From the NCBI GenBank assembly GCA_003279015.1, contig QCBV01000002.1, positions 143,155-207,154 of the forward strand: a stretch of DNA of 64,000 nt, given 5' to 3'. Of the stretch, positions 26,235 through 33,421 are shown piece by piece (the first letter of the stretch is position 1; each line of letters opens with the position of its first letter). The notes under the pieces were generated by a model that was not told where the DNA came from, made no database searches, and worked only from the letters and a program-made list of their open reading frames with translations. A program made the translations under genes and the position numbers. Origin of the DNA: Prochlorococcus sp. AG-347-J19 (GTDB lineage: Bacteria; Cyanobacteriota; Cyanobacteriia; PCC-6307; Cyanobiaceae).

Positions 26235-26357
26235 TTGTCGTATCTACCGAAAAATGCGGTTATTAAAGGGGCCGTGAATTCAGTATCTTCATCACATTCA
26301 TCGGTCTCTTTTTCTTTGATTAAGAAAAAGGGTTTTATAATCAACAGATTTATATAA
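26235..26357 (+). CDS. 40-aa serine-rich small protein behind a strong ribosome site
   Basis: 40 aa from TTG 26235 (starts MSYLPKNAVIKGAVNSVSS). A serine/histidine stretch (SVSSSHSSVSFS) is followed by a basic hydrophobic end (KKKGFIINRFI). The start is set by the ribosome site above, and a strong terminator follows at 26377. No known family. A leader peptide or membrane-active peptide is possible but unproven. Confidence 0.6.
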   Translation: MSYLPKNAVIKGAVNSVSSSHSSVSFSLIKKKGFIINRFI

Positions 26358-26376
26358 ATCTTTTACTTAATAATTA

Positions 26377-26415
26377 AAAGCTCTGCATCTCATGAAGTTG
26401 CAGAGCTTTTTTTTG
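26377..26415 (+). terminator. Intrinsic terminator
   Basis: AAGCTCTGCA (26378-26387) pairs with TGCAGAGCTT (26399-26408) around an 11-base loop, followed by a run of T. It ends the transcript of the 40-aa gene. Confidence 0.85.
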
Positions 26416-26442
26416 AATTTAAATAATCTTTCAAAATTTAGG

Positions 26443-26544
26443 CTATCTTTTTTGGCCGAAGTAAATTAAAGCTAAAAAAGATAAAGTGCTTACCAAAGCG
26501 ATTAAGTACCACCCAGTTGAGGAGTTGCTAGTTACTTCGTTCAT
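26443..26544 (-). CDS. 33-aa membrane microprotein, gene 4 of zero-gap operon
   Basis: 33 aa (starts MNEVTSNSSTGWYLIALV), one helix (WYLIALVSTLSFLALIYFG) and a QKR end. The ATG directly follows the stop of the 29-aa gene (TAAATG). Coupled translation with its three upstream neighbours is likely. Not recognised. Confidence 0.6.
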   Translation of the reverse strand: MNEVTSNSSTGWYLIALVSTLSFLALIYFGQKR

Positions 26545-26634
26545 TTATTTTGGTTTATCGGAGGAACTGATTATTTGAGTGAAAATCACAATTGATATCA
26601 TTAAAAAAACCAAAAGGATGTAAGTTACGTTCAT
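26545..26634 (-). CDS. 29-aa membrane microprotein, gene 3 of zero-gap operon
   Basis: 29 aa (MNVTYILLVFLMISIVIF...), one helix and a short polar tail (SSSDKPK). It begins at the base after the stop of the 84-aa gene and ends at the base before the 33-aa gene. No known family. Confidence 0.6.
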   Translation of the reverse strand: MNVTYILLVFLMISIVIFTQIISSSDKPK

Positions 26635-26889
26635 TTATAGAAAAATGCTAATTATTAAAAAGATTATTCCTAGAACTACAGTAACAATTGCTCCATCTAC
26701 TAATAAGTCTTTCCATGTATAACTTTTAAGCATCCTTGTTTTATCTTCTTCACTCATAAGGTTTTTTAACCACGTCCAATCTAAAAGCTGTGTTAATGCA
26801 ACACCAAAAATTAAATGACCAAACAAAATACCAATTAGATCAATTCTAGAAATATCTTTAGTGAGACTCGTAATAATAAAAAAGTCCAC
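26635..26889 (-). CDS. 84-aa membrane protein, gene 2 of zero-gap operon
   Basis: 84 aa, GTG start overlapping the TAG of the preceding gene by one base (TAGTG). Two hydrophobic segments (about 18-36 and 66-84) flank a charged loop (KNLMSEEDKTRMLKSYTWKD). Not recognised. Confidence 0.65.
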   Translation of the reverse strand: MDFFIITSLTKDISRIDLIGILFGHLIFGVALTQLLDWTWLKNLMSEEDKTRMLKSYTWKDLLVDGAIVTVVLGIIFLIISIFL

Positions 26890-27116
26890 TAGCTTTTTTC
26901 TTTATTAGATAAGGCACCACCTTCTTCTTTGTATTTTTTCCAAGCTTCACTTATTTTCGCTTTAGAGAAATTTTGTTTTCCCTCAGAGAATTTATTTTTG
27001 AGGTTATAAAAACTATTAGTAAGTTCTTTTTTTGTTGGTTCATCAAGAAAGTTTGATGTTAATTTCCATAAATACCAGCTACTAGCTAGAAGAAGAATCA
27101 ATCCGAGTAATTGCAT
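26889..27116 (-). CDS. 75-aa membrane-anchored protein, gene 1 of zero-gap operon
   Basis: 75 aa. An N-terminal helix (MQLLGLILLLASSWYLWKL) is followed by a charged coiled-coil-like tail (KKELTNSFYNLKNKFSEG) that ends KEKS. First gene of a run of four without intergenic bases. Not recognised. Confidence 0.65.
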   Translation of the reverse strand: MQLLGLILLLASSWYLWKLTSNFLDEPTKKELTNSFYNLKNKFSEGKQNFSKAKISEAWKKYKEEGGALSNKEKS

Positions 27117-27207
27117 ATTAGTTTTTTCACATCCTACAACTTTTCAAATGGTTTCGATAAATTAATTTATTTAATACATCTAGAATTTTTTTTGACCTAA
27201 ATAAAAA

Positions 27208-27363
27208 TTAAAACTTTAACCAGTGGAAAAATATTCTATCCAGCAGCCATATAGTTAGACCCCCTTCCAGGAAAGCCAACCAATACATCCCATAATCAGA
27301 AAATCCCATTTGCTCTTTTACTGTTTTAATTAATTTTTTGTGAGCTTGAATGAGATCTTTCAT
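27208..27363 (-). CDS. 51-aa small membrane protein
   Basis: 51 aa (starts MKDLIQAHKKLIKTVKEQM). An amphipathic charged first half is followed by a hydrophobic stretch (WLAFLEGGLTIWLLDRIFF). ATG 27363 to TAA 27208. It lies 14 bases after the zinc-ribbon gene (27378) on the same strand. Not recognised. Confidence 0.6.
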   Translation of the reverse strand: MKDLIQAHKKLIKTVKEQMGFSDYGMYWLAFLEGGLTIWLLDRIFFHWLKF

Positions 27364-27377
27364 GAAGAATAAAAATT

Positions 27378-27629
27378 TTAAACCTGCTGATTTTCTTTTA
27401 TTAAAAACCCCTTACCGTAACAAGATAAACAGGTTTTAGTTTCATCTAATGAAATTCTTAGAAAACCTGCTCCATTACATCTAAGGCAATTTACTTTAGA
27501 AGTTGAGTAAAGTTTTGATTTGATTTTAGCAGCACGGTTTAAGTAGGAAACGGTTTCTTTACGACCGTTAGCTTGAGCAGCTTTATTTAAAAGCTTTTTA
27601 TAACTGACTTTTAGTTCTTGGGTATTCAT
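27378..27629 (-). CDS. 83-aa zinc-ribbon protein, DnaJ cysteine-repeat type
   Basis: 83 aa. The C-terminal half carries two CxxCxGxG repeats (CLRCNGAGF and CLSCYGKGF), the zinc-binding unit of DnaJ and of small plastid disulfide isomerases such as BSD2. The N-terminal half is basic and helical (KKLLNKAAQANGRKETVSYL). No J domain is present. A small chaperone or thiol-oxidoreductase role is a fair inference. Confidence 0.75.
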   Translation of the reverse strand: MNTQELKVSYKKLLNKAAQANGRKETVSYLNRAAKIKSKLYSTSKVNCLRCNGAGFLRISLDETKTCLSCYGKGFLIKENQQV

Positions 27630-27921
27630 CTTTTGAAAGAAACAAGGATTCGAATACAGGGAAAATAATTGTTTATATAATTAAAAAACTAGGAATTTTC
27701 CGTTTATATTTCTGATCAGATCTCTTATGGAGATTAGAATAATATAACTAGAATTTGCTTTATGTGTTTAGTCTCTGGAGTATTCACTTGTATATTTAAT
27801 AGAAATTTTATATTTGACAAATTAAAAATATTTTGGGTAATCATCCAAGAAGTAATTATATCGTTCTAGAAAGGAATTTTTGAAAATTTTGTTGTTTAAA
27901 AAATTTTTTAACTCTAGTAAA

Positions 27922-28047
27922 TCATCCAGCTTTTTTGAGGTTTTTTACTAAAAAATCATTTTCATTAGTAAGAACTTTGAGCTTATATTTTTTCACCTCT
28001 TTTCTCGTTTCGAGGTTTAAATCCTTTTTTGTCTCATTTAGATTCAT
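27922..28047 (-). CDS. 41-aa charged small protein
   Basis: 41 aa (starts MNLNETKKDLNLETRKEVK), soluble, lysine-rich, helical; the end is LVKNLKKAG. Similar in style to the coiled-coil protein at 23937 (both have a TENE/TNEN-D/R-LVxxLKK-x-G stretch), so they may be distant paralogs. Confidence 0.5.
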   Translation of the reverse strand: MNLNETKKDLNLETRKEVKKYKLKVLTNENDFLVKNLKKAG

Positions 28048-28108
28048 AAGATTTGTTCTTAAAATTATTTAAAGACAATTGAAATCATAGTGATCCCAAA
28101 AAAAATTT

Positions 28109-28219
28109 GTGGATATTTTTTTCTTAAAAGAAGATAATATTTTATTTTGCACATAGAAATTCAAATTTAATCAACATATTGTGGAAAACCCTGTTGAAAA
28201 ACGCTTAAAAAGTGGATAA
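28109..28219. other. Cluster of three DnaA-box-like 9-mers
   Basis: TGTGGATAT (28109-28117), TGTGGAAAA (28180-28188) and AGTGGATAA (28211-28219) lie in the same orientation in a gene-free stretch. Each is one or two bases from TGTGGATAA, the complement of the DnaA box TTATCCACA. No replication gene is nearby, so this is a binding-site cluster candidate, not a proven origin. Confidence 0.3.
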
Positions 28220-28332
28220 CTCTTCGGGAGCATTATCAAAACAAGCTTTTCTGGAAAAAATTTTAAGTATTAATACTTCATCAAAAAAAATAAAATATAG
28301 TTTAAAAAGTAACATAATCTCTTGTTACAACT

Positions 28333-28431
28333 ATGGGATCATTACTTTTTAAAAAAGATAAATTTTCTATACCAGAAGCTCATGTTGATAAAAAATTCAA
28401 AAAGATTTTTCTTCATGATGTATCAAATTGA
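28333..28431 (+). CDS. 32-aa possible small protein
   Basis: 32 aa (starts MGSLLFKKDKFSIPEAHVD), soluble and basic, clean frame to TGA. No other support, so it may be a chance frame. Confidence 0.35.
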   Translation: MGSLLFKKDKFSIPEAHVDKKFKKIFLHDVSN

Positions 28432-28579
28432 AAATTAAAGTGAAGAAAAATCAATCTAAACTTGAAATTTTTAATTTTTGTCATAGCTGATTAAAAATTT
28501 TTTAATTCGGTTTTCTCTATGGCAACAATTCCCAAACGCAAGATTAATCAAATAGGTTTGTATAAATTAAATATTTAAA

Positions 28580-28816
28580 ATGACAGAAGAAAAAAAGGAT
28601 TCAAAAAAGTGTTCTGGAAAGAAAAACATTATGTTTGCCTATGGTTTTATACAACTTGGTTCTAGTTTCGTATCGGCAATAGCTTTAGCTGCAATTGCTT
28701 TTGGATTCTGTTCAGTAAAAAAGGAATCTAAACTTTTTAATAAATGTGTTGCAGAAATAATTGAAGATGGTGGCACCAATTCTGAGGCCGTAAGGTATTG
28801 CAATGGGGGCAATTAA
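28580..28816 (+). CDS. 78-aa membrane protein with cysteine tail
   Basis: 78 aa. A charged start (MTEEKKDSKKCSGKK) is followed by a helix at about 20-43 (GFIQLGSSFVSAIALAAIAFGFC) and a tail with cysteines (FNKCVAEIIEDGGTNSEAVRYCNGG). The layout of a helix followed by a basic segment and spaced cysteines recalls the 20891 and 57722 proteins. A hairpin (28804-28823) covers its stop codon. Confidence 0.65.
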   Translation: MTEEKKDSKKCSGKKNIMFAYGFIQLGSSFVSAIALAAIAFGFCSVKKESKLFNKCVAEIIEDGGTNSEAVRYCNGGN

Positions 28817-28823
28817 ACCCCCA
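28804..28823 (+). terminator. GC hairpin over a stop codon
   Basis: TGGGGG (28804-28809) pairs with CCCCCA (28818-28823) and the loop contains the TAA stop of the 78-aa gene. There is no T-tract, so it may act on mRNA stability or on coupling to the gene at 28838 rather than as a terminator. Confidence 0.45.
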
Positions 28824-28837
28824 CTCAAATTAATTAA

Positions 28838-29080
28838 ATGGATTCAACTTGTGATTTGATTATTGATTCTTTAAAAGAAGAGCCAATTGGAGAAACTGAT
28901 CATTTTATTTGGTTCATAACAGATATTGGCATTGTTGCCCTATTTAAAAGAGAGGAAAACTTTGAAACTTATAGCTCGAATGTGGAAATTGAGGCAAATA
29001 AAATTGCTTTGGATATAACTAAAGAAGAGAAAGAGTACCTCAAAATAAAGGAGAGACAGCTTTTCTTGTTTTATTCATAA
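28838..29080 (+). CDS. 80-aa hypothetical protein
   Basis: Soluble, acidic (starts MDSTCDLIIDSLKEEPIGE; HFIWFITDIGIVALFKRE in the middle; KIKERQLFLFYS end). It follows the 78-aa gene by 21 bases. Not recognised. Confidence 0.6.
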   Translation: MDSTCDLIIDSLKEEPIGETDHFIWFITDIGIVALFKREENFETYSSNVEIEANKIALDITKEEKEYLKIKERQLFLFYS

Positions 29081-29100
29081 TCTAGGATTTAGTTCTTGAT

Positions 29101-29295
29101 TTAGTATGATGGCTCAAGGTTAAAGGCCGGCTCCAAAGTATTGTTTTCGCTAATTAATTCGTAGGTAAGCTCTTTATTTAGGGCATTTATATAAGATGTA
29201 TAAAGTTTTCCCCAAACGAATTCAAATTCATCTTTACTTAAATTCTTGAAAAGAATTTCTCCTTTGAAGTAAATGTGATAAGAATCATTCATCAT
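29101..29295 (-). CDS. 64-aa hypothetical protein
   Basis: Starts MMNDSYHIYFKGEILFKNL and contains FEFVWGKLYTSYIN; soluble, aromatic-rich. It looks like a conserved picocyanobacterial orphan, but I cannot name the family. The second ATG is an alternative start. Confidence 0.6.
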   Translation of the reverse strand: MMNDSYHIYFKGEILFKNLSKDEFEFVWGKLYTSYINALNKELTYELISENNTLEPAFNLEPSY

Positions 29296-29388
29296 GGAAA
29301 ATTAATCTTATCCTTTTTAACGCAGTGAAATATGTATGTAGTATTAGGTGCTACTAAAAAGAAATTTATATTTGGATGTCAAATACTT

Positions 29389-29700
29389 TTAGACTATCCG
29401 TGTATTCATTTTTTGTTTTTTGAATAATCCGACTGTCTCATCAAGATCCATGCACGGCTGAATACTTATATCCATTAACCTTCTCCAAGGATGCCATTGC
29501 TTCCAAATTGTCTCAAGAGAATCTGCACTCACTACAGAATGTCCAATCCCATTTTGAACCATAAAAATCCAAGAATGAACCTCATAGTTTTCAGGTCTGT
29601 TTTGGGGACCACCTGATTCATACCAATTAATTAGCATTTCTGCCCCTTCTTCTTGATCCTCGCCATCAGTAAATTCGTAGGAAATCAAATACCTTTGCAT
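29389..29700 (-). CDS. DUF3303-like protein
   Basis: 103 aa. The pattern of a short strand-rich start (RYLISYEFTDG), GPQNRPENYEVHSWIFM and a central VSADSLETIWKQWHPWRRLMDI resembles DUF3303, small ferredoxin-like-fold proteins of unknown function found in marine bacteria. Soluble, single gene. Confidence 0.65.
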   Translation of the reverse strand: MQRYLISYEFTDGEDQEEGAEMLINWYESGGPQNRPENYEVHSWIFMVQNGIGHSVVSADSLETIWKQWHPWRRLMDISIQPCMDLDETVGLFKKQKMNTRIV

Positions 29701-29801
29701 ATAGATTATTATTAAAATCTCTAAACTATTTTAACTCTAGATTTAGATATTGCCTCCCAATTTAATTAATGCTATCAAGTTTATAGAAGTGATTTTTTTA
29801 A

Positions 29802-29906
29802 ATGACCGAAAGATTTTGGAAAATTAAAAAGAATATTTTGACTAATTTATCTTTTATAAATAAGACAATCTTGAAGTATTTTCAAAACCATGATCTGTTC
29901 GTATAG
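29802..29906 (+). CDS. 34-aa possible small protein
   Basis: 34 aa (starts MTERFWKIKKNILTNLS), basic and amphipathic, ATG to TAG. Supported only by the clean frame in an otherwise gene-free stretch. Confidence 0.3.
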   Translation: MTERFWKIKKNILTNLSFINKTILKYFQNHDLFV

Positions 29907-29983
29907 CTCCAGTTAACAGATAAAATTTGATACTTTTGAAAATACCTTAAATTAGTTACCATATTTGTACTGTATTGATACCA

Positions 29984-30367
29984 ATGATAAATAAAAAGGA
30001 TAGTAGTGATCCAATTGATAATTTAGAGTATGAAAAAGTTCTAGAAGAAGAAATAATTAATTCGTACGAAAGTAAATTTCAAAAAGATACTGAAGAAGAT
30101 AGTAAAAAGATTAAATTTTACAGACTTAAAAGAACTCCATTAGAAATATTAAATAGGTCATTTTTCTTTTTCTTTATTGGAAGTTTTCTTTTCTCTTTGT
30201 TTTTAGCTTATTCAGAAAGTAAGTTATGGTTCATACTTTATGTAATAAGTGCATTTTCATGTGTTTTCTATACTCCTAATAGAAAAGCACTTAAAGAATT
30301 AATAGCAGCTTGGCCGAATATAGAGGATCTCATGAAAGGTAGGAGTATGTGGAGAAAAGGAAAATAA
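29984..30367 (+). CDS. 127-aa protein with two membrane segments
   Basis: 127 aa from ATG 29984; a TTG three codons upstream is less likely. An acidic cytosolic half (about 1-50) is followed by two adjacent hydrophobic segments (about 58-98: FFFFFIGSFLFSLFLAYS and LWFILYVISAFSCVFY) and a tail with ELIAAWPNIEDLMKGRSMWRKGK. It heads a run with the two microprotein genes at 30375 and 30464. Not recognised. Confidence 0.65.
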   Translation: MINKKDSSDPIDNLEYEKVLEEEIINSYESKFQKDTEEDSKKIKFYRLKRTPLEILNRSFFFFFIGSFLFSLFLAYSESKLWFILYVISAFSCVFYTPNRKALKELIAAWPNIEDLMKGRSMWRKGK

Positions 30368-30374
30368 ATAGATT

Positions 30375-30467
30375 ATGAAACCGTTTAGTTCATTTAAAAA
30401 ATGGTTATTAAATATCCTTGTGCCATACATTGAGGGCACCAACAAGAAGAAAGAGGATAAAAAATGA
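30375..30467 (+). CDS. 30-aa microprotein
   Basis: 30 aa (starts MKPFSSFKKWLLNILVPYI), amphipathic first half, basic tail (NKKKEDKK). Starts 7 bases after the 127-aa gene; its TGA overlaps the next ATG (ATGA). Likely part of the same operon. Confidence 0.5.
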   Translation: MKPFSSFKKWLLNILVPYIEGTNKKKEDKK

Positions 30468-30601
30468 GTTTAATAAAAGTTGGAATTATTGTTGAAATAT
30501 TTTTGTTTGTAGGAGTTTTTTTATGGGTTAGTAAACTAAATAGAAAACAAGCTAGGCAACCATCTCTATCAAAAAAAATAATTAAAAATCTCAAATTTTA
30601 G
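30464..30601 (+). CDS. 45-aa membrane microprotein
   Basis: 45 aa (starts MSLIKVGIIVEIFLFVGVF), one helix, then a basic tail (KLNRKQARQPSLSKKIIKN). Coupled to the 30-aa gene by an ATGA overlap. Not recognised. Confidence 0.6.
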   Translation: MSLIKVGIIVEIFLFVGVFLWVSKLNRKQARQPSLSKKIIKNLKF

Positions 30602-30722
30602 AATTTTGATCAAAAAATAAGGAATCTTTATAAAGAGATTAAATTTTTGGGGAATATATTTACTTTTTTTCTCTCACTTTGTGTATGAAATCGGTTAGAA
30701 CATCTATATCTTTCTTAAAAAT

Positions 30723-31076
30723 ATGGTTTCCTCCATTCAAGGTCTTGCTCCAATAACTAATCCATTAAATAGTGTCTTAGTAGAAAAGAAACTAATAAAT
30801 GTTGACCAAAAGTTTATTCAACTTGTTTCTCTGGCAGAAGGGTTACCTCGTACAGAAGTTATTGAAAGTGGTAGAAATTATTGGAGAGGCGTTTGTAGAA
30901 GCTTAATTTTTAGATTTCCAGACGACCTCGAAATTTTAAAGCTTGATGTAAGAAGTTATGTAGACAGATCAAAAGGAATTATTCAGATAAGATCTGCGGC
31001 AAGATTAGGTCAATCAGATTTAGGCGTAAATCTTAGAAGAGTGGAATACTTGTTTAATCAATTAGAGAAATTTTAA
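30723..31076 (+). CDS. DUF1499 family protein
   Basis: 117 aa. The C-terminal half (VCRSLIFRFPDDLEILKLD, IIQIRSAARLGQSDLGVNLRRVEYL) is the DUF1499 signature of cyanobacteria and algae; the family has no established activity. No signal peptide is present here. Single gene with ATG start. Confidence 0.82.
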   Translation: MVSSIQGLAPITNPLNSVLVEKKLINVDQKFIQLVSLAEGLPRTEVIESGRNYWRGVCRSLIFRFPDDLEILKLDVRSYVDRSKGIIQIRSAARLGQSDLGVNLRRVEYLFNQLEKF

Positions 31077-31153
31077 TTAATCTATTTTTTATAAATTTAA
31101 GGTTCTTTTTACTAAATAGTTGTGCTTTAATTCATAAGGATATTTGAATTGCC

Positions 31154-31285
31154 ATGGTAAAGATAATCTTAGTTGGAATCATTGTGGCGCTTGTATATTC
31201 TCAACCTGACCTCCGTCTTACAGTCGCTGATTGGTTAAAAGCAGCTTCTGATTTTCTTATTGAATCAGTACAAGTAAAACCTTGA
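31154..31285 (+). CDS. 43-aa small membrane-associated protein
   Basis: 43 aa (starts MVKIILVGIIVALVYSQPDLR). A short helix is followed by an amphipathic stretch (LTVADWLKAASDFLIESVQ). Frame is clean ATG to TGA. Resembles other cyanobacterial single-helix proteins but is not identified. Confidence 0.55.
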   Translation: MVKIILVGIIVALVYSQPDLRLTVADWLKAASDFLIESVQVKP

Positions 31286-31304
31286 ATTAATTTTTAATGA
31301 AGAA

Positions 31305-31391
31305 TTAAAAAAGACCTGAGACAGTAATCATTTGTTTAATGCATACCGCTACGAAAATAAATATTATTATCCTGCTTAATATGTATTTCAC
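31305..31391 (-). CDS. 28-aa membrane microprotein
   Basis: 28 aa from GTG 31391 (KYILSRIIIFIFVAVCIKQ...), one hydrophobic helix with a single cysteine. Convergent with the 43-aa gene. Supported by composition only. Confidence 0.4.
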   Translation of the reverse strand: MKYILSRIIIFIFVAVCIKQMITVSGLF

Positions 31392-31468
31392 TTAAACAAA
31401 TAAATAGTTTTAGGAACATAATAGAAAATTTTTTTGAAATTTTTGAATAGTTAACGATAATAAGGGAT

Positions 31469-32524
31469 ATGAAGCTTAGATTATTTGAGTTCTATTTTAT
31501 TAAAGACTATTTAAGGCCTTGGTTTGGTCTTATTTATTCTTTATTCTTTCTGTTTTTTTTAGGTGCAATTGGCTATCGAATAACAGAGGGGTGGGAATGG
31601 AGTGATTGCTTATGGATGGTTCTGATCACAATAACCACTATTGGTTTTGGAGAAGTTCAACCTTTAAGTCCTGAAGGCAGAATCGTTACTGTTTTAGTAA
31701 TCGTTGGCGGATTGATCTTTATTCAATTTACCTTTCAAAAAGCTGTTAGATTATTCGAATCCGGCTATTTTCAAAGAGTAAACGAATTACGTTTTAAAAG
31801 ACTTCTTAGAAAAATGGAAAATCATGTAATTTTGTGCGGATATGGGAGGGTTGGTCAGGAAATATCTAACCAAATAAAAACGCAAAATATTCCAATTATT
31901 GTTGTTGAGAGTGATGAAGATAGAAAAAAGATTGCTGAAGAAAATGGTTTAGAAGTGCTTTGTGCTGATGCGACTCTTGATGAGACTTTAAAACTGGCAG
32001 GGTTAGAAAAATGTAAGAGTTTGGTTGTTACTTTGCCTAATGACGCTGCAAATTTATATGTGGTTTTAAGTGCTAAGGGGATAAGAAGTTCTATAAGAGT
32101 AATAGCAAGAGCGGGAACTGAAGAAGCCGCAAGTAAGTTGAGATTAGCCGGGGCAAGTATAGTTGTAAGCCCTTATATAGCTGCAGGTAGAGCAATGGCC
32201 TCAATGGCTTTAAGACCAATAGCCATTGATTTTCTAGATCTTTTAGCAGGAAGTGAATGTGAAATTGAAGAATTTGAATTAAGTAATGATATTAGTCTTT
32301 TTGAAACTGCGGAGAAAAGATCACTTTCGGAACTTGGAATAGGCAAAAAGAGTGGTGCAAAAATATTAGCCATTAAAGAAAATGAAAAATTGTTCACTAA
32401 TCCTGGAGGTAATTTCATACTTCAACCAGGTCAGGTTTTAATAGCGTTTGGTAGTAAAGAACAACTAAATATTTTGAACGGATTATTAGGAAATCTTGTT
32501 GTAGCAGTAGAACTATTAAAATAG
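31469..32524 (+). CDS. Two-TM potassium channel with RCK (TrkA-N/TrkA-C) domains
   Basis: 351 aa. TM1 (about 19-40), a pore loop with the filter-like TTIGFGE (residues 53-59), TM2 (about 70-88), then a cytosolic TrkA-N/RCK domain starting HVILCGYGRVGQEIS and a TrkA-C domain near the end (NPGGNFILQPGQVLIAFG). The architecture is that of MthK-type channels gated by ligand binding to the RCK ring. The filter differs from the usual TVGYGD, with F for Y and E for D. Role: potassium homeostasis at the inner membrane. Confidence 0.88.
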   Translation: MKLRLFEFYFIKDYLRPWFGLIYSLFFLFFLGAIGYRITEGWEWSDCLWMVLITITTIGFGEVQPLSPEGRIVTVLVIVGGLIFIQFTFQKAVRLFESGYFQRVNELRFKRLLRKMENHVILCGYGRVGQEISNQIKTQNIPIIVVESDEDRKKIAEENGLEVLCADATLDETLKLAGLEKCKSLVVTLPNDAANLYVVLSAKGIRSSIRVIARAGTEEAASKLRLAGASIVVSPYIAAGRAMASMALRPIAIDFLDLLAGSECEIEEFELSNDISLFETAEKRSLSELGIGKKSGAKILAIKENEKLFTNPGGNFILQPGQVLIAFGSKEQLNILNGLLGNLVVAVELLK

Positions 32525-32578
32525 ATGTATCTTGAGTGAGAATTAATAGTTAAATTAGTTTTAAGTGAAATAAATAAA

Positions 32579-32932
32579 ATGAAAATATTCAAATATCTAC
32601 TTGTAATTCCTGTAATAACTTTAATAATTATTTTTCAAACCTCTTTGCAAAATAGATATCTAATGGCTTCTGATATTAGAGATGGAGAAACAATTTTTAG
32701 AAATGTTTGTGCAGGCTGCCATGTAAGAGGTGGATCAGTCGTTCTTAAAGGATCCAAATCATTAAAACTTTCCGACCTTGAAAAAAGAGGAATAGCAGAT
32801 GTAAATTCAATAACAATAATTGCTAATAATGGGATTGGTTTTATGAAGGGCTTCAAAAATAAATTGAGGGATGGAGAGGATAAGGTTCTTGCACAATGGA
32901 TTATTCAAAATGCAGAAAAGGGTTGGGAGTAA
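32579..32932 (+). CDS. c6-like cytochrome c
   Basis: 117 aa. A hydrophobic signal or anchor (about 5-20) precedes a single heme site CAGCH (Cys44, Cys47, His48) and a likely axial Met89 in GIGFMKGF. Cytochrome c6-type proteins carry electrons in the thylakoid lumen from cytochrome b6f to photosystem I or an oxidase. Sequence alone does not say whether this is the main PetJ or a c6-like paralog. The next gene's ATG follows its stop without a gap. Confidence 0.85.
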   Translation: MKIFKYLLVIPVITLIIIFQTSLQNRYLMASDIRDGETIFRNVCAGCHVRGGSVVLKGSKSLKLSDLEKRGIADVNSITIIANNGIGFMKGFKNKLRDGEDKVLAQWIIQNAEKGWE

Positions 32933-33301
32933 ATGAAAAGCTTATTTTTTGCATCGTTTTTATTTTTATTAGCTGAATTTTCTTTTGCTGAGGAATTAAT
33001 TAATTACACAATTACATCTGATTCTCAAGTAAATACTTTAGAAGGTGATTTAGAGGCTATTGGAAATGTAGTTATTAAAAGCAATAGTGGTAATTTTGAG
33101 GCTTATTCTGACAAGCTTTCTTTTGACAAGGATGATAAATCTCTAAAACTTATTGGTAATGTATATGTTAAAAATTTAGAGTCTGAGGGAATTGCAATTG
33201 AAGAAACATTTGGAGATGAGCTGACCATATTTACTGATACAGGACTTTTTGAATTCAAATCTCAAAATAAAAACAGAGTAACAACAAAAATTAAATTTTA
33301 A
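32933..33301 (+). CDS. LptA/OstA-like periplasmic protein
   Basis: 122 aa. A signal peptide (about 1-19, ending SFA-EE) is followed by an OstA-type repeat-strand domain (LEGDLEAIGNVVIKSNSGNFEAYSD, KLIGNVYVKNLESEG). In other bacteria LptA bridges lipopolysaccharide across the periplasm; cyanobacteria have an Lpt pathway too. It abuts the cytochrome gene. Short for LptA but a complete unit. Confidence 0.75.
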   Translation: MKSLFFASFLFLLAEFSFAEELINYTITSDSQVNTLEGDLEAIGNVVIKSNSGNFEAYSDKLSFDKDDKSLKLIGNVYVKNLESEGIAIEETFGDELTIFTDTGLFEFKSQNKNRVTTKIKF

Positions 33302-33318
33302 ATAAAGGCTTGCTTTTG

Positions 33319-33346
33319 AAATAAAAAAATATATATTTTTTTATTT
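33319..33346. repeat. 28-bp perfect AT-only palindrome
   Basis: Arms AAAT-A7-TAT and ATA-T7-ATTT meet at a TATATA centre with no mismatch, 18 bases after the LptA-like gene. It could serve as a bidirectional terminator-like element or extrude a cruciform. Confidence 0.45.
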
Positions 33347-33421
33347 GTAGAAATTTTAAATGGATTTTAAATATAAGTTAAACTAAATTTCCTAGAAGAC
33401 ATAGTAGAAGTAATTTTTATT

